NCBI GenBank assembly: GCA_026929865.2
Contig: CM049403.1
Coordinates: 20,671,001-20,735,000, forward strand
From: Hyperoplus lanceolatus
Lineage: Eukaryota; Chordata; Actinopteri; Uranoscopiformes; Ammodytidae
Direction of reading: 5' to 3'
DNA length: 64,000 bases
The notes beneath the pieces are model-generated. The model worked only from the letters and a program-made list of their open reading frames with translations. It ran no database searches and was not told where the DNA came from. The translations under genes were made by a program, and so were the position numbers. Shown piece by piece: positions 18,311-29,066 of this stretch; within the stretch, counting starts at the first letter, position 1, and every line of letters starts with the position of its first letter.

Positions 18311-19059
18311 TTCTCTATAACAATATCAAAAACATATTTCCAACTGGAAATCAATTCATGACAACAATCTGTTATCAACACAATTCAGTCACCATTTAAA
18401 AAAGAAAGAAAATGTTATTTTATTTAGAATCTTCGGTTTTATTTGGAAACACCGCTCTCACATTTTGACATAAATACCATCAAAGAACTCCAAAATAGTT
18501 TCTTCAACAAATTATATCCAGTTTAATGATTTTCTTTGAAAGTAACAAACAGGAGGAAATGGATCACTAACAGCAATGGTGAAACACACTGACAAAGGCA
18601 GTTAGGTTTAACAGGTAAATATGTATTTTCTACTCTCTCTTCCTTGAAGTGTATGTCATTGTTGCAACATAAACAAAAATAAAATATACAAAGAACATAA
18701 CAGTTAAATTTTTAATTATGGACTAAAGATAAAACAAAATAATGATCACTCTCTTGTGAATAAACACTAGTTTAACCTGGCCCTATCACTGTTATTTGAA
18801 TGAGCACATACAGTATCTCACAAAAGTGAGTACACCCCTAACATTTCTTCAAATATTTCATTATATCTTTCCATGCGACAACACTGAATAAATGACACTT
18901 TGATACAATGTAAAGTAGTCAGTGTACAGCTTGTATAACAGTGTAAAGTTACTGTCCCCTCAAAATAACTCGACACACAGCCATTAATGTCTAAAGTGTT
19001 GGCAACAAAAGTGAGTACACCCCTAAGAAAAAATTTCCAAATTGGGCCCAAAGTGTCAA

Positions 19060-19875
19060 TATTTTGTTTTGCCATCATTATTTTCTATCACTGCCTTAAC
19101 CCTCTTGGGCATGCAGTTCACTAGAGCTTCACAGGTTGCAACTGGAACCCTCTTCTACCCATTCATGACGACATCAAGGAGCTGGTGGATATTAGAGTCC
19201 TTGCGCTCCTCCATCTCCCGTTTGAGGATGCCCAAAAGATGCTCAATAGGGTTTAAGACTGGAGACATGCTTGGCCAGTCCATAACCTTTACCCTCAGCT
19301 TCTTTAGCAAGCCAGTGGTCATTCGGAGGTGTGTTTGGGGTCGTTATCATGTTGCAGTACTGCCCTGCGGCCCAGTTTATGAAGGGAGGGGATCATGCTC
19401 TGCTTCAGTATGTCACAGTACATGTTAGAATTCAATGAACTGTAGATCCCCAGTGCTGGCAGCACTCATGCAGCCCCAGACCATGACACTCCAACCACCA
19501 TGCTTGACTCTAGGCAAGACACACTTGTCTTTGTACTCCTCACCTGGTTGCCGCTCCACACTCTTAACACCATCTGAACCAAATAAATGTATTTTGGTCT
19601 CATCAGACCACAGGACATGGTTGCAGTAATCCATGTCCGTAGTCTGTTTGTCTTCAGCAAACTTTTTGTGGGGTTTCTTGTGCATCATCTTTAGAATAGG
19701 CTTCCTTCTGGGATGACAGCCATGCAGACCAGTATGATGCAGAGTGCGGCGTATGGTCTGAGCACTGACAGGTTGACCCCCCACCCCTTCAAGCCCTTCA
19801 GCAATGCTGGCAGCACTCATACGTCTATTTTCCAAAGCCAACCTCTGTGTACGACGCTGACCACGTGCACTCAAC
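19060..19875 (-). pseudogene. Tc1-like transposase remnant (DD34E catalytic core, N-terminus lost)
   Basis: Tc1 transposases bind the element's repeats and cut and paste it through a DDE/DD34E catalytic triad. On the minus strand, from about 19875 downward, the readable protein includes SAASIAEGL and RRTLHHTGLHG (end of the DNA-binding region), then LWSDETKIHLFGSDG carrying the first catalytic Asp, then GGWSVMVWGCMSA. Further on, near 19360-19329, HDNDPKHTS carries the second Asp, and near 19271-19234 [10 protein letters not shown] carries the Glu. The frame is broken between the first and second Asp (a small deletion near 19425-19435) and there are several stops in the C-terminal part. The paired helix-turn-helix N-terminus is absent; the coding sequence is cut off abruptly at about 19875, where the inverted copy begins. 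It is dead. Confidence 0.88.
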
Positions 19876-20226
19876 CTTCGTAAACTGGGCCGCAGGGTGG
19901 TATTGCAACATGATAACGACCCCAAACACACCTCCAAGACGACCAGTGGCTTGCTAAAAAAGCTGAGGGTAAAGGTTATGGCCTGGCCAAGCATGTCTCC
20001 AGACCTAAATCCTATTGAGCATCTTTTGGGGCATCCTCAAACAGAAGTTGGAGGAGCGCAAGGTCTTTAATACCCACCAGCTCTGTGATGCTGTCATAAA
20101 TGGGTGGAAGAGGGTTCCAGTTGCAACCTGTGAAGCTCTAGTGAACTACATGCCCAAGAGGGTTAAGGCAGTGATAGAAAATAATGGTGGCCACACAAAA
20201 TATTTACACTTTGGGCCCGATTTGTA
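19876..20226 (+). pseudogene. Inverted second copy of the Tc1 transposase C-terminus
   Basis: Starting at CTTCGTAAACTGGGCCGCAG the sequence repeats, in the opposite orientation, the region found at about 19390-19040. On the plus strand it reads the second-Asp motif [10 protein letters not shown], then [11 protein letters not shown] with the catalytic Glu, then the C-terminal CEALVNYMPKRVKAVI stretch, with one frameshift after EHLLG. The copy contains no start and no first catalytic Asp. It faces the remnant on the other strand head to head, so the element folds into a hairpin. Confidence 0.85.
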
Positions 20227-21327
20227 AATTTTTTCTAAGGGGTGTACTCACTTTTGTTGCCAGCAGTTTAGACATTAATGGCTGTGTGTCGAGTTATTTT
20301 GAGGGGACAGTAAATTTACACTGTTATACAAGCTGTACACTGACTACTTTACATTGTATCAAAGTGTCATTTCTTCAATGTTGTCCCATGGAAAGATATA
20401 AAGAAAAATGTGAAGAAATGTGAGGGGTGTACTCACTTTTGTGAGATACTGTATGTGTTTCATTTAACCTTTATTTATACTCGGAAGATCAGTTGAGGGG
20501 TGACCCTCATTTATAATCTCTCGCTCTCTTAACATCCAGTTCTTGGGTTTGCTGGCCACTCCAGGCCTGCTGTGCGCCTCTTAAAATGAAGCAGTTGGGC
20601 TGGAATCCAAGAATCTTGTCTAATCACCAAGTTGATATACATGGAAAAAAAGAAAATAATCAGTTCAGATGCATTTTTGTTTCCTTTGTCTAAATCATTA
20701 TAGCATAGCAATATGGTTCCACATTATGTATTATTATTATAACATAATGCATTGCATTGCTTAACTGAAATATCTTTGGTACCTTAATCAAATAAAATTC
20801 TCACTAAACCTTTAACAAGTTCACACTAGTTTTTTATTCAAACAACATGTAATCTCTATGACCATTCTACACAACACATGCTCAGCTTCAGCTCATTTTA
20901 GCCTGAAATAGCAACATGCACTTTGAGTATGGAATAATGCTAACATTTATTCACATACGGTTTGGTGTCCATGAACACACACTTTATTTGGCCACCACTA
21001 CAATTACTGCTAAAAGTTACCTGTGAAGCTAACCAGTGCAAGCCTCATGCTAACGCTGCTCATATAGTACGCGCTAATGCTAACGTTGCTATGCTAGCGG
21101 GAGGCCGTGTCGCTAATATATTTCACAGTATTCTTACATACACACAACTATATCATCTCACTAACACCTTAGTTAACTCACCAATAATTTTGTTTGGCTA
21201 ATGGCAGCATAACTGTAACCACCACAGGTCTTTTGTGTGAGAAAAATGGGTCCGTCAGGTCAAGCTGGCTTTAAGCATGTAGCTCAGCTGCTGCTTTTAC
21301 TGTCCACAGGCACACATCCGTCTTTCC

Positions 21328-21563
21328 AGGATCCAGTAAAAATGAGATCTATAGGTGATTTATATGATCAATAATAGGCTATTGATAATCAACAATGGCT
21401 TTAGAGGGAATGCATGTATGTATGCAATGTATTTTCAACTTTGGGAAGGTGAAAATATGTTTGGAGACTTTACTTAAGAAAAATATTTCTTTACAAACCT
21501 TATTGACATTAGGATAACCCACGTTTTTCAAGCACTTGAACTCACCCAGCGATCAGCCAGCAA
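21328..21563. other. Loop (spacer) of the palindromic element
   Basis: The unpaired centre between the two arms, AT-rich with no ORF of note. The boundaries are approximate because arm similarity fades gradually. The last clear match is TCCGTCTTTC at 21317-21327 paired with GAAAGACGGA at 21564-21573. Confidence 0.6.
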
Positions 21564-22854
21564 GAAAGACGGACGTATTTCTGAACAGTGAAGCAGCAGG
21601 CCAGCAGCTATGTGCTTCATTCTCACAAAAGACCCGTGGTGGTTACAATTACAGTATGCTGCCATTAGCCCAACGAAATTATTGGTGAGTTAACTAAGGT
21701 ATTCGTGAGATGATATAATAGTTGTGTGTATGTAAGAAATTAATAATGTGAAATATATTAGTGATGCAGCCTCCCGCTAGCATAGCACCGTTAGCATGAG
21801 GCGTGCGCTGGCTAGCTTCACAGGTAATCTACCAAACCATATGTGAAAACATGTAAGAATTTTCCATATTCAAAGTGCATGTTGCTATTTCAGGCTAAAA
21901 TGAGCTGAAGCTGAGCATGTGTTGTGTAGAACGGTCATAGAGATTACATGTTTTTTGAATGAAAAAATAGTGTCAACTTGTTAAAGGTTCAGTGAGAATT
22001 TTATATGATTAAGGTACCAAAGATATTTCAGTTAAGCAATGCAATGCATTATGTTATAATAATAATACATAATGTGGAACCATAATGCTATGCTATAATG
22101 ATTTAGATAAAGGAAACAAAAATGCATCTGAACTGTTAACTGATTATTTTCTTTTTTCCATGTACATCAACTTGGTGATTAGACAAGATTCTTGGAACTG
22201 CTTCATTTTAAGAGGCGCACAGCAGGCCTGGAGTGGCCAGCAAACCCAAGAACTGGATGTTAAAGAGAGCGAGAGATTATAAATGAGGGTCACCCCTCAA
22301 CTGATCTTCCGAGTATAAATAAAGGTTAAATGAAACACATATGTGCTCATTCAAATAACAGTGATAGGGCCAGGTTAAACTAGTGTTTATTCACAAGAGA
22401 GTGATCATTATTTTGTTTTATCTTTAGTCCATAATTAAAAATGGAACTGTTATGTTCTTTGTATATTTTATTTTTGTTTATGTTGCAACAATGACATACA
22501 CTTCAAGGAAGAGAGTAGAAAATACATATTTACCTGTTAAACCTAACTGCCTTTGTCAGTGTGTTTCACCATTGCTGTTAGTGATCCATTTCCTCCTGTT
22601 TGTTACTTTCAAAGAAAATCATTAAACTGGATATAATTTGTTGAAGAAACTATTTTGGAGTTCTTTGATGGTATTTATGTCAAAATGTGAGAGCGGTGTT
22701 TCCAAATAAAACCGAAGATTCTAAATAAAATAACATTTTCTTTCTTTTTTAAATGGTGACTGAATTGTGTTGATAACAGATTGTTGTCATGAATTGATTT
22801 CCAGTTGGAAATATTTTTTTGATATTGTTATAGAGAATTTACATGGGTCACAAA

Positions 22855-23225
22855 GAGAATTGTTGATTGATGGATTGTACTTAGGTAATCCTTATTCAGC
22901 ACTATTTTGCATTTATTAAGTTTAGCAAGTGATAAACGGTTCCCACTTTACAATAAGGGTCACAAATAACATTAAGAAATGGTTAATTATGCTTAAGTGA
23001 TGCTTAATCAGCACTAGTATGCCTTTATTAGGTGTTAATTCATGAGAAATGGTTCTCACTTTACAATAAGGGTCACAAAGTCCATTAATAAATGGTTAAT
23101 TACACTTAAGTAATGCCTATTATGGTTAATTATGCTTCAGTAATACCTATTCAGCACTAGTGTGCATGTATTAAGTGTTACTTAATGGATAAATGGTTCC
23201 CACTTTACAATAAGGGTCACAAAGA
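22855..23225. repeat. Mirror tandem units in the right arm
   Basis: The same units as in the left arm appear reverse-complemented, with CACTTTACAATAAGGGTCAC recurring three times plus a degenerate copy. The 31-bp local duplication is present here too, showing that the unit expansion predates the formation or last homogenisation of the palindrome. Confidence 0.85.
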
Positions 23226-23534
23226 GCATTAATAAATGGTTAATTATGCTTAAGTAATGTTACAAAAATGACATTTGTTAACAGTTAATTAATGCTAATT
23301 ATTATATTAATCAACTGTTGGTTCATGCTCAATTAATGGGTTAACTAAGGTTAATAAAGGATATTTATAAACATTACATAATGTAGTAATTAATACCTTA
23401 GTTAACATGAACACCATTAGTAAAGGCTTACTAGGCACATTAGTTAACAGTTAACTAATGGTTAGTTAAACCTTATTAAGCATTAACTAACCATTAATTA
23501 ATGTACCCTTATTGTAAAGTGTTACCGAAAAAAT

Positions 23535-24084
23535 TAAATTTTATCTTGGCACAGTGACATGGACGCATAAAAACAAATAATTATTGGATTGCTGTGTATT
23601 GTTAAATGTTTCTGTCTCGTCAACTTCCACTGCCTTGTTATTTGAATACTATTGTGAGTCTTTAGAGTAGAGGATCAAACGGATCACATTGTATAAATGT
23701 AGGGGAAAAAATAACCAATTGTAGGTCAGATTCTTTTGTTGTTGCTACAATTAGATGCCATTGTTTATGCTAAAATATTTTATAAACATTATTATATTGT
23801 TATTAATATTATAAATATGAATATCTCTATTCCTTACTGACATTACAATTGTAATCACTATATACATATGTTGATCAATATAATCGGTGTACATGTATTT
23901 ACATTATGTAGTGTCCACTTATGGTTCACAGTTCCATTATTTAGAAGAAAAGTATGATAGTGTGGCCATGTTTGTCCCAGACCTTTTAGTTTCAGTGTAC
24001 TGGCTAAAGGCAAAAGTATTATTAATCTTTGATCCAACCCTAATCCGCTTAAAAATGTGTGGATGGCAGGGACACCATTTCATA
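23535..24084. other. AT-rich spacer between the palindromic element and the nested cluster
   Basis: About 550 bases with no supported gene, rich in TTATATT-like strings. The short frames here show no domain. Confidence 0.6.
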
Positions 24085-24735
24085 TAGGGGAGAACGGGGT
24101 AATCTGAGCCACTTTTTACATTTGCTCCCCTCTAAGTGAGCTAAAATGATTTATCACTCAAATGTACACATTTCCCATTAATTCAGGATGTTTCCTAGAA
24201 ATGGGCATTAGCAGCATTTTTTCAAGACAAAGGGCAGTGAAAATATGATTGTTTTAAAAAAAGTTGTCATGTGGCTCACTTTACCCCAGCTGTGGGGTAA
24301 ACTGATCCACTTACTTTTCCCACTCTGAAACTACCATAACAACACATATTGTAACAGTAAGAATCCTGAAAGCTAGCCACACATTCCAGAACTAATGTCG
24401 GACTAGTAAAAGAATGATGGGGTTGGGTCAATTGGCAAAGCAAATTTTCGAAACACTTGAATGTAACTCTGAACAAAATCAAATACAACATATTATAATT
24501 CAAAAGGTTTTAATAAGATTCAAATGAAAGATAGAACCAGTTAGATTAGAACACAGTCTGAGTGTCAGAACACAGGACCCTTAGAGCCAGCTAGTGTCTG
24601 GGGGTCAAATCATAGGAAAATCAGAACGAGCGAGAACAGCCTGGGACTCAGAACACAGGAGAAGACCCAACTGGATTATAACATCAGCCTGTCATATTCT
24701 ACAACTAGGCCTACTCTACATTCCAGCCCTGAAGG

Positions 24736-24810
24736 TTACAGGGAAAGATGAGAAGGTGCTCTTTCCGTGTGGTTGCCCCAGGTCGTCTTCCTGGTGTATT
24801 TCCTTGGCAT
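24736..24810 (-). pseudogene. Start of a pogo/psq-type transposase, truncated
   Basis: From an ATG at 24810-24808 the minus strand reads MPRKYTRKTTWGNHTERAPS and stops after 24 codons at TAA (24738-24736). MPRxYxRKTxxG is the usual beginning of fish pogo/jerky-type proteins with a CENP-B/psq helix-turn-helix. The expected continuation into the alanine-rich helix is lost, by frameshift or because an intron begins here. It lies inside the element with the GGGGAGAACGGGG termini, which supports that element's assignment. The match is short and from memory of the family, so it is moderately confident at best. Confidence 0.4.
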
Positions 24811-25571
24811 GATGGCTTTTCTACAATGTGTATGACATTAAAATAAAACATATATCATGTAATATTACATTAAAATATGACTAAACTTAAAGGATTATTC
24901 CCCCGGTAGAAACATGCAGGTGTATTGAACTTTATACTCCTATATAGTATAAATGTGCAAAAATTTTAGAAATCGGTTCATCCTAGCCTGAGAAAAGGCA
25001 AAAAGAGTGTTTTTATGGTCTCTCTGGCTGTCTCTAGCTCTAAAGTCAGAAATCCTCCTACAACCACAATGCACTGCGCTCGCAGTCCTCCTAGGCCCCG
25101 CCCACATTTCCTTTGTAGTCTCGTCCATTAGGTCTCGTCTGTCTGACTGATGAGAGTTGGTAAACAACAACTTCCAAATACAGTTGTGCGCGATACCTCG
25201 AAAAAAATACAGACACTATTTAGATTCCACTATGCAGGGTTCTCAACCCTCACGCAATGAGAGTGAGACACACGCATTTCAGGCAATTCACACGCTCCAC
25301 GCCACACCTTGCATTTCTCACGCAAATTATAACTCTGCCAAACATTTTTTTTTATATATAGCCTATAGCTTCGATAAATCACGGCCTTCACCACCATCAC
25401 CTAGTGTTGCCACCTTATTTATACTATCTATGGTTGCCACCCGTCCCGTTTTTCCCGAAATTGTTCTCTTTTTTCACCAGCTGTCCCGAGGAAAGAAAAA
25501 TCTCTCCCGGGACACAATTTGTCCCGTTTTTTGGGGAAAAACTCATTTGATTTCCTTCGTTCAGTAGTTAA

Positions 25572-27383
25572 AGGCCCTGGCAACCCAGAGACCTAAATAT
25601 ATGACATTAATATTGTGTTTCTCTACAAGCTGTTTGCAGTTATCCAATTAAAAATTTATTATAAAATTTCGTCTAAAAAACTGCTTTTTTGCTGTCTAGA
25701 ACATTTTGCAGGGCGGTGTGGGCGTGGTCAATAACGTTCTGTAAGGGAACGTTCTCTCACTCACGGTGCTGAGCAGGTTTAGCCCAGTTCAGACCAAAGA
25801 TTCACACAACGAAACGCAAACTTGAAAATTGCAAATCTCCACACCACCATCCCCCGCAGGGGGGTTCCATGAATGCTTTGGCACAGCTGAGAGCGCAGAT
25901 CAGAATCACTTGCATCCTGCTAGAAAGTAACTTATTATTATTAGCCTATATAGGCTAGCTTTGCAATTAGTTGTATGCTATTTTTTCCCCACCACAACCG
26001 CAACCTATTTGAAACAAGTGTCTGTGTCAAAATGAAAATATATAAAAATATCTCTGTCTCATATTTATTGTTAGACTATCTCTTATTAGTTTATTTCCCA
26101 TTTAACTTGCAAAAAATCCCCTATCTTATTTTAGGCATTTGTATTTTTAAAATCAGATTTTTCTGTGGATAGGAGTGGGAATAGAGAGAGAGAGAAAACG
26201 GAGTCTGATTATGTTTCTCATCACGTGAGCTGATGCGATATAGGCTACGGTTCAACAGTGTGGAGACTCGCTATTGAAGTACGCTACAGGCATAGCCGCG
26301 GAAACATATTCTCAGAAGGGAGTGCTGACAAAAAAGAAGCTCTGCCTGCACTTCAATAATAACTCGCTACATTGATTAAAAAAAAATGCATCACCAATGC
26401 AATATTGTTACATGCAGCGGTGACACATGCCGTATTGGGCCGATTAGCCTATAAGAAGGGGTTTCCCCCTGGGAATAGGTCGTAAAAAGTCGGGTCGTTT
26501 TATATTCGGGGTCTAATATTCAGCGTCCAGTTATGGACTGACCGTTACCAGAGCGATCATTAAGCTTCAGGGCTTGTGTCCAACTTGTTTTTTATTTTTT
26601 CGGGTGGAGCACTGGCTGCGCACTCAGATGCGGCCGGACAGAGGTGTGTGTGCTTGGATAGAGAACGAAGTGACGAGAGGAAAACGAGGCACGTGAAATG
26701 GCCCCACATCCCCAGCACTGAATTCAAAGCCTCGACTCATTATGTTGTGAGTCGACGTGTCAGAGGCATGAAGCGGGGCAGCGATCGACGTCGCACAGTC
26801 AGTTAGGAGACATGTCTCTGTGTATCAGGGCTCGGGACATGCAATCGGCTCGTGAAAGCATGTCCCCTCTGCAACGTTAACATGCAGGAATCCCCGGTGA
26901 TCATTTAGTCTTAAACCACATAGTTTTTCTGCACGGCGGCTCGGCGAGGGCTCACTGTGAACGTCACCATCACAGTGTTTCACCGGGGTGCGCGCTGCTT
27001 CGCTCAGACGGGGCTTTGAGTGTAGGCTCAGGCGCAAAGAGACTGTCTGTATCACTTGCGCGGCACCAGAGAGATGGCATAGAATTGTTTTTATAGTCTT
27101 TAAGAATCGCGTGACGTGTGAAAACAAAACTCCAAGCCAAAATTCGAATTTGAAATTTTCTAACGAGAAGTCCAATGTATGTTGGAGTGGAGATGCGTGT
27201 GAAAACGGCTTGTCATGCGACATTCGAATCAGGATTTTTCAAATGCTCGACCAACTGACATGGAAGTATGTTTGCGGGGGGTTGGCAGCTATTCCTAAAA
27301 CCTTTCATAGACATATTAACATTCATTTTACTCCCCAAATAACATAGTTACAAGGATTTAGTGGATTTGGGTTGCCAGGGCCT
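25572..27383. mobile_element. TTAA-target element (innermost nest level)
   Basis: TTAA at 25568-25571 is followed by AGGCCCTGGCAACCCA, and the right end has TGGGTTGCCAGGGCCT followed by TTAA at 27384-27387. These give perfect 16-base terminal inverted repeats plus the target duplication. The element is 1.8 kb with a relatively CpG-rich right half (about 26560-27130), and the frames seen show no domain. It inserted into the hAT-like element and so is the youngest layer here. Confidence 0.85.
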
Positions 27384-27387
27384 TTAA

Positions 27388-28670
27388 GGCCGTTTCACAC
27401 GGGCCGAGGCGTTTGTTGCGCCCACTAATGCATTCTGCGAGAGCCGAGCGGGCAGAGAGAAGGCGCAGCGTTTCGTCAGGCTACGCGACAAGCGTGCAGG
27501 GGCGGTCCTAACGATCTCGGGGCCCGTTTCAAGACCCTGTGTGGGGCCCCCCACATTTATTTTTTATTTTTTTCTATGAATAATGCTTGTGCATGCTCCC
27601 CGCAAAAATAAAAAAGATTGTGGAAACTAGTTGGTTCATAGACGGATTATGAGATAATAGGCCCAGACTCTTAAAGCCCCCCCGCCCCCCTCCCTATCCA
27701 GTCAGTTACATTGACTTTTCCGCAAAGATACATACGTTTACTGGCATAAACATATTAAGGGAGTCAGTGTTTCCCACAGGATTTTGGGATACTGTGGGAG
27801 ATATCCTGTACCTTGTTGGGGGGTCCGGGGGCATGCCCCCCTGGAAGAAAATTGGTACAGTTTTAAAGTAAAATGCATCAATCTGAAAAATCAATCTGGA
27901 AAATTTAGATTTAAATCAAATCTTGAGCTGCAGAAGGAACATTATTTTTCTTAACAGGCAGCACTCTTTACTCTGCAACTGTAAAAACATTTCAGAAGAT
28001 TGGTCTGCAGACCCATGTTATATGATGGAGGGGCCCATTGCAACAGATACAGGGTGGAAAGCTACTTTTTATGAACAGTATATCATTTACATGTAGAAAG
28101 TTTATTCCTCTATGTGTGTGGGGGCCTTAGAGGCCCCTCATGAAGCCCATAAGACATAGCTAATAATGCTTTTGTTTTGCACTTGCTTTTCGATTTTTCA
28201 CCTACTAGTTGAGGGGCCAAGTTGGTTTTAGTGCTCCCACATTCAAATGCGGACGTCTTCTCCATGGTTGGTCTTCACCAGCACCAGAAACAGACTAGCC
28301 CTAGAAGGAACATTGTCCTCCATTATGATGGTCTAAATGGCTGGTGTGGAGCCACAGTGCTTCAAGTGGGAGCCAGAAAACTCCTATCCTTGAAGGCCTC
28401 AAAATCTGCCTCTCGAAGCTACAACAGCGAGCATCAGTAATATCCAGTATCCATATTTGCTGAACTGAACTGAAGAGTTTTACTGAAATAACTACCCCGA
28501 AGAACTACCCTAGGCCTACACCCATCTCACTAGTCTGGCATTTGGTATTAATCCAGTTATACTTTCATCATAAAATTACTACAATAGGCTTTATTTTAAC
28601 AAAAACAAAGAAATTATATTGAACTGAACTTGTGTTAAAAACCATTATTATGCTTTAAATTAATAAATAA
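27388..28670. repeat. Mosaic of hAT-like fragments inside the third-level element
   Basis: Three terminus-like strings are visible: GGCCGTTTCACACGGGCC at 27388, CAGGGGCGGTCCTAACGATC near 27498, and CAGTGTTTCCCACAGGATTT near 27764, the last followed by a GGGGGCATGCCCCCC block at about 27828. Each resembles the start of a different fish hAT or related MITE. I could not find the partner ends, so they are probably truncated. No coding sequence was recognised. Confidence 0.4.
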
Positions 28671-28898
28671 ACACACAATAAAATTTCGCTCGCGCGCTTC
28701 GCGCGCTCGCATGGGAAATCCGCTTCTGTCTCACTCTAAACAATTTCCAGAAGTTGAGAACCCTGCACTATGAATGATTTTTTCTAAAGTATACATAGTT
28801 TCCCGTTTTCACTGTAAAATGGAGGGAAGGAAACGCGTACTTGGCTAAGTTTGCTACAGTTTCAAGATAGTTTTTCAAATACCTACTGCTAGGCCCAC

Positions 28899-29066
28899 AT
28901 GCTGCGCGCTATCAACAAAACTAGCCTAGCTTCAAATCGGAGGTCTCTGAAACTAAATATGCTGGGCAAGAAGAGGAAACTCTGGACGGGAGGACGTATG
29001 CGGACCGGGACCCTGTCCTACAAAGATACTAATGCACCACCTCCTGCAGAACGCACTCGCGTACAG
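28899..29066 (+). CDS. Candidate first coding exon inside the TTAA element, function unknown
   Basis: The frame opens at ATG 28899 and again at ATG 28959. From the second it reads MLGKKRKLWTGGRMRTG and then a stretch ending APPPAERTRVQ. It reaches a good splice donor, CAG|GTAAGAC, exactly in phase 0 at 29066. The lysine/arginine-rich start could act as a nuclear localisation or DNA-binding segment. I do not recognise the family and found no partner exon downstream on this strand. It may be part of the element's own gene or a chance open frame. Confidence 0.3.

Larger units (their letters stand above)
18811..20451. mobile_element. Tc1/mariner-like element with both ends derived from its 3' end
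   Basis: The element begins CAGTATCTCACAAAAGTGAG and ends with the reverse complement, flanked by TA (18809-18810 and 20452-20453), the Tc1/mariner target. Each terminal region of about 230 bp carries two direct copies of an AAAAGTGAGTACACCCCT motif (18820s and 19010s; mirrored at 20239-20261 and 20424-20445), which is the IR/DR layout of fish Tc1 elements. The inverted homology is far longer than the normal terminal repeat. It runs about 580 bp (18811-19390 versus 19876-20451) and includes the transposase C-terminal coding region in both orientations. The element has therefore lost its 5' half and carries an inverted duplicate of its 3' half instead. It cannot encode a full transposase. Confidence 0.92.
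17622..23526. mobile_element. Giant palindromic (foldback) DNA transposon with 8-bp target duplication
   Basis: The element begins GGTAACACTTTACAATAAGG and ends with its exact reverse complement. The inverted homology continues inward for about 2 kb: the left arm is roughly 17622-21327 once the inserted Tc1 copy is removed, and the right arm roughly 21564-23526. A loop of about 236 bp lies between them. The two arms look only a few percent different in the outer part and drift more toward the loop. The element is flanked by a perfect 8-bp duplication, GAAAAAAT at 17614-17621 and 23527-23534. There is no convincing transposase ORF, so it is non-autonomous. Eight-base duplications fit the hAT or P superfamilies, and Mutator-like elements often have long inverted repeats; the termini do not let me decide. 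Without the nested insertion it is about 4.3 kb and almost wholly palindromic, comparable in architecture to Foldback/Galileo elements. Confidence 0.9.
25235..28765. mobile_element. hAT-like element (third nest level)
   Basis: The left end CAGGGTTCTCAACC matches the right end GTTGAGAACCCTG in inverted orientation, and further matching (AGAGTGAGACA) lies about 30 bases in from each side. The duplication CACTATG is present at 25228-25234 and 28766-28772. Only 7 bases are perfect, against the 8 expected for hAT, so one base may have slipped. The right end carries a CG-rich CGCGCGCTTCGCGCGC stretch (about 28690-28706). No intact transposase is visible. Its left part is interrupted by a TTAA element and the remainder contains scraps with other hAT-like termini. 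Confidence 0.75.

Noticed and set aside
19042..19428. Plus-strand open frame of 128 codons in the Tc1-like element
   Set aside because: It is the antisense of the transposase C-terminal remnant.
20529..20711. Similar open frames in both arms of the palindrome (20529-20711 minus, 22085-22282 plus) suggesting a duplicated gene
   Set aside because: They are the same sequence in inverted arms. The frames diverge after an indel and have no domain, so similarity reflects the palindrome, not coding constraint.
27388..28670. Single intact element bounded by CAGGGGCGGTCC at 27498
   Set aside because: No matching inverted end or target duplication could be located; reported only as a mosaic of fragments.
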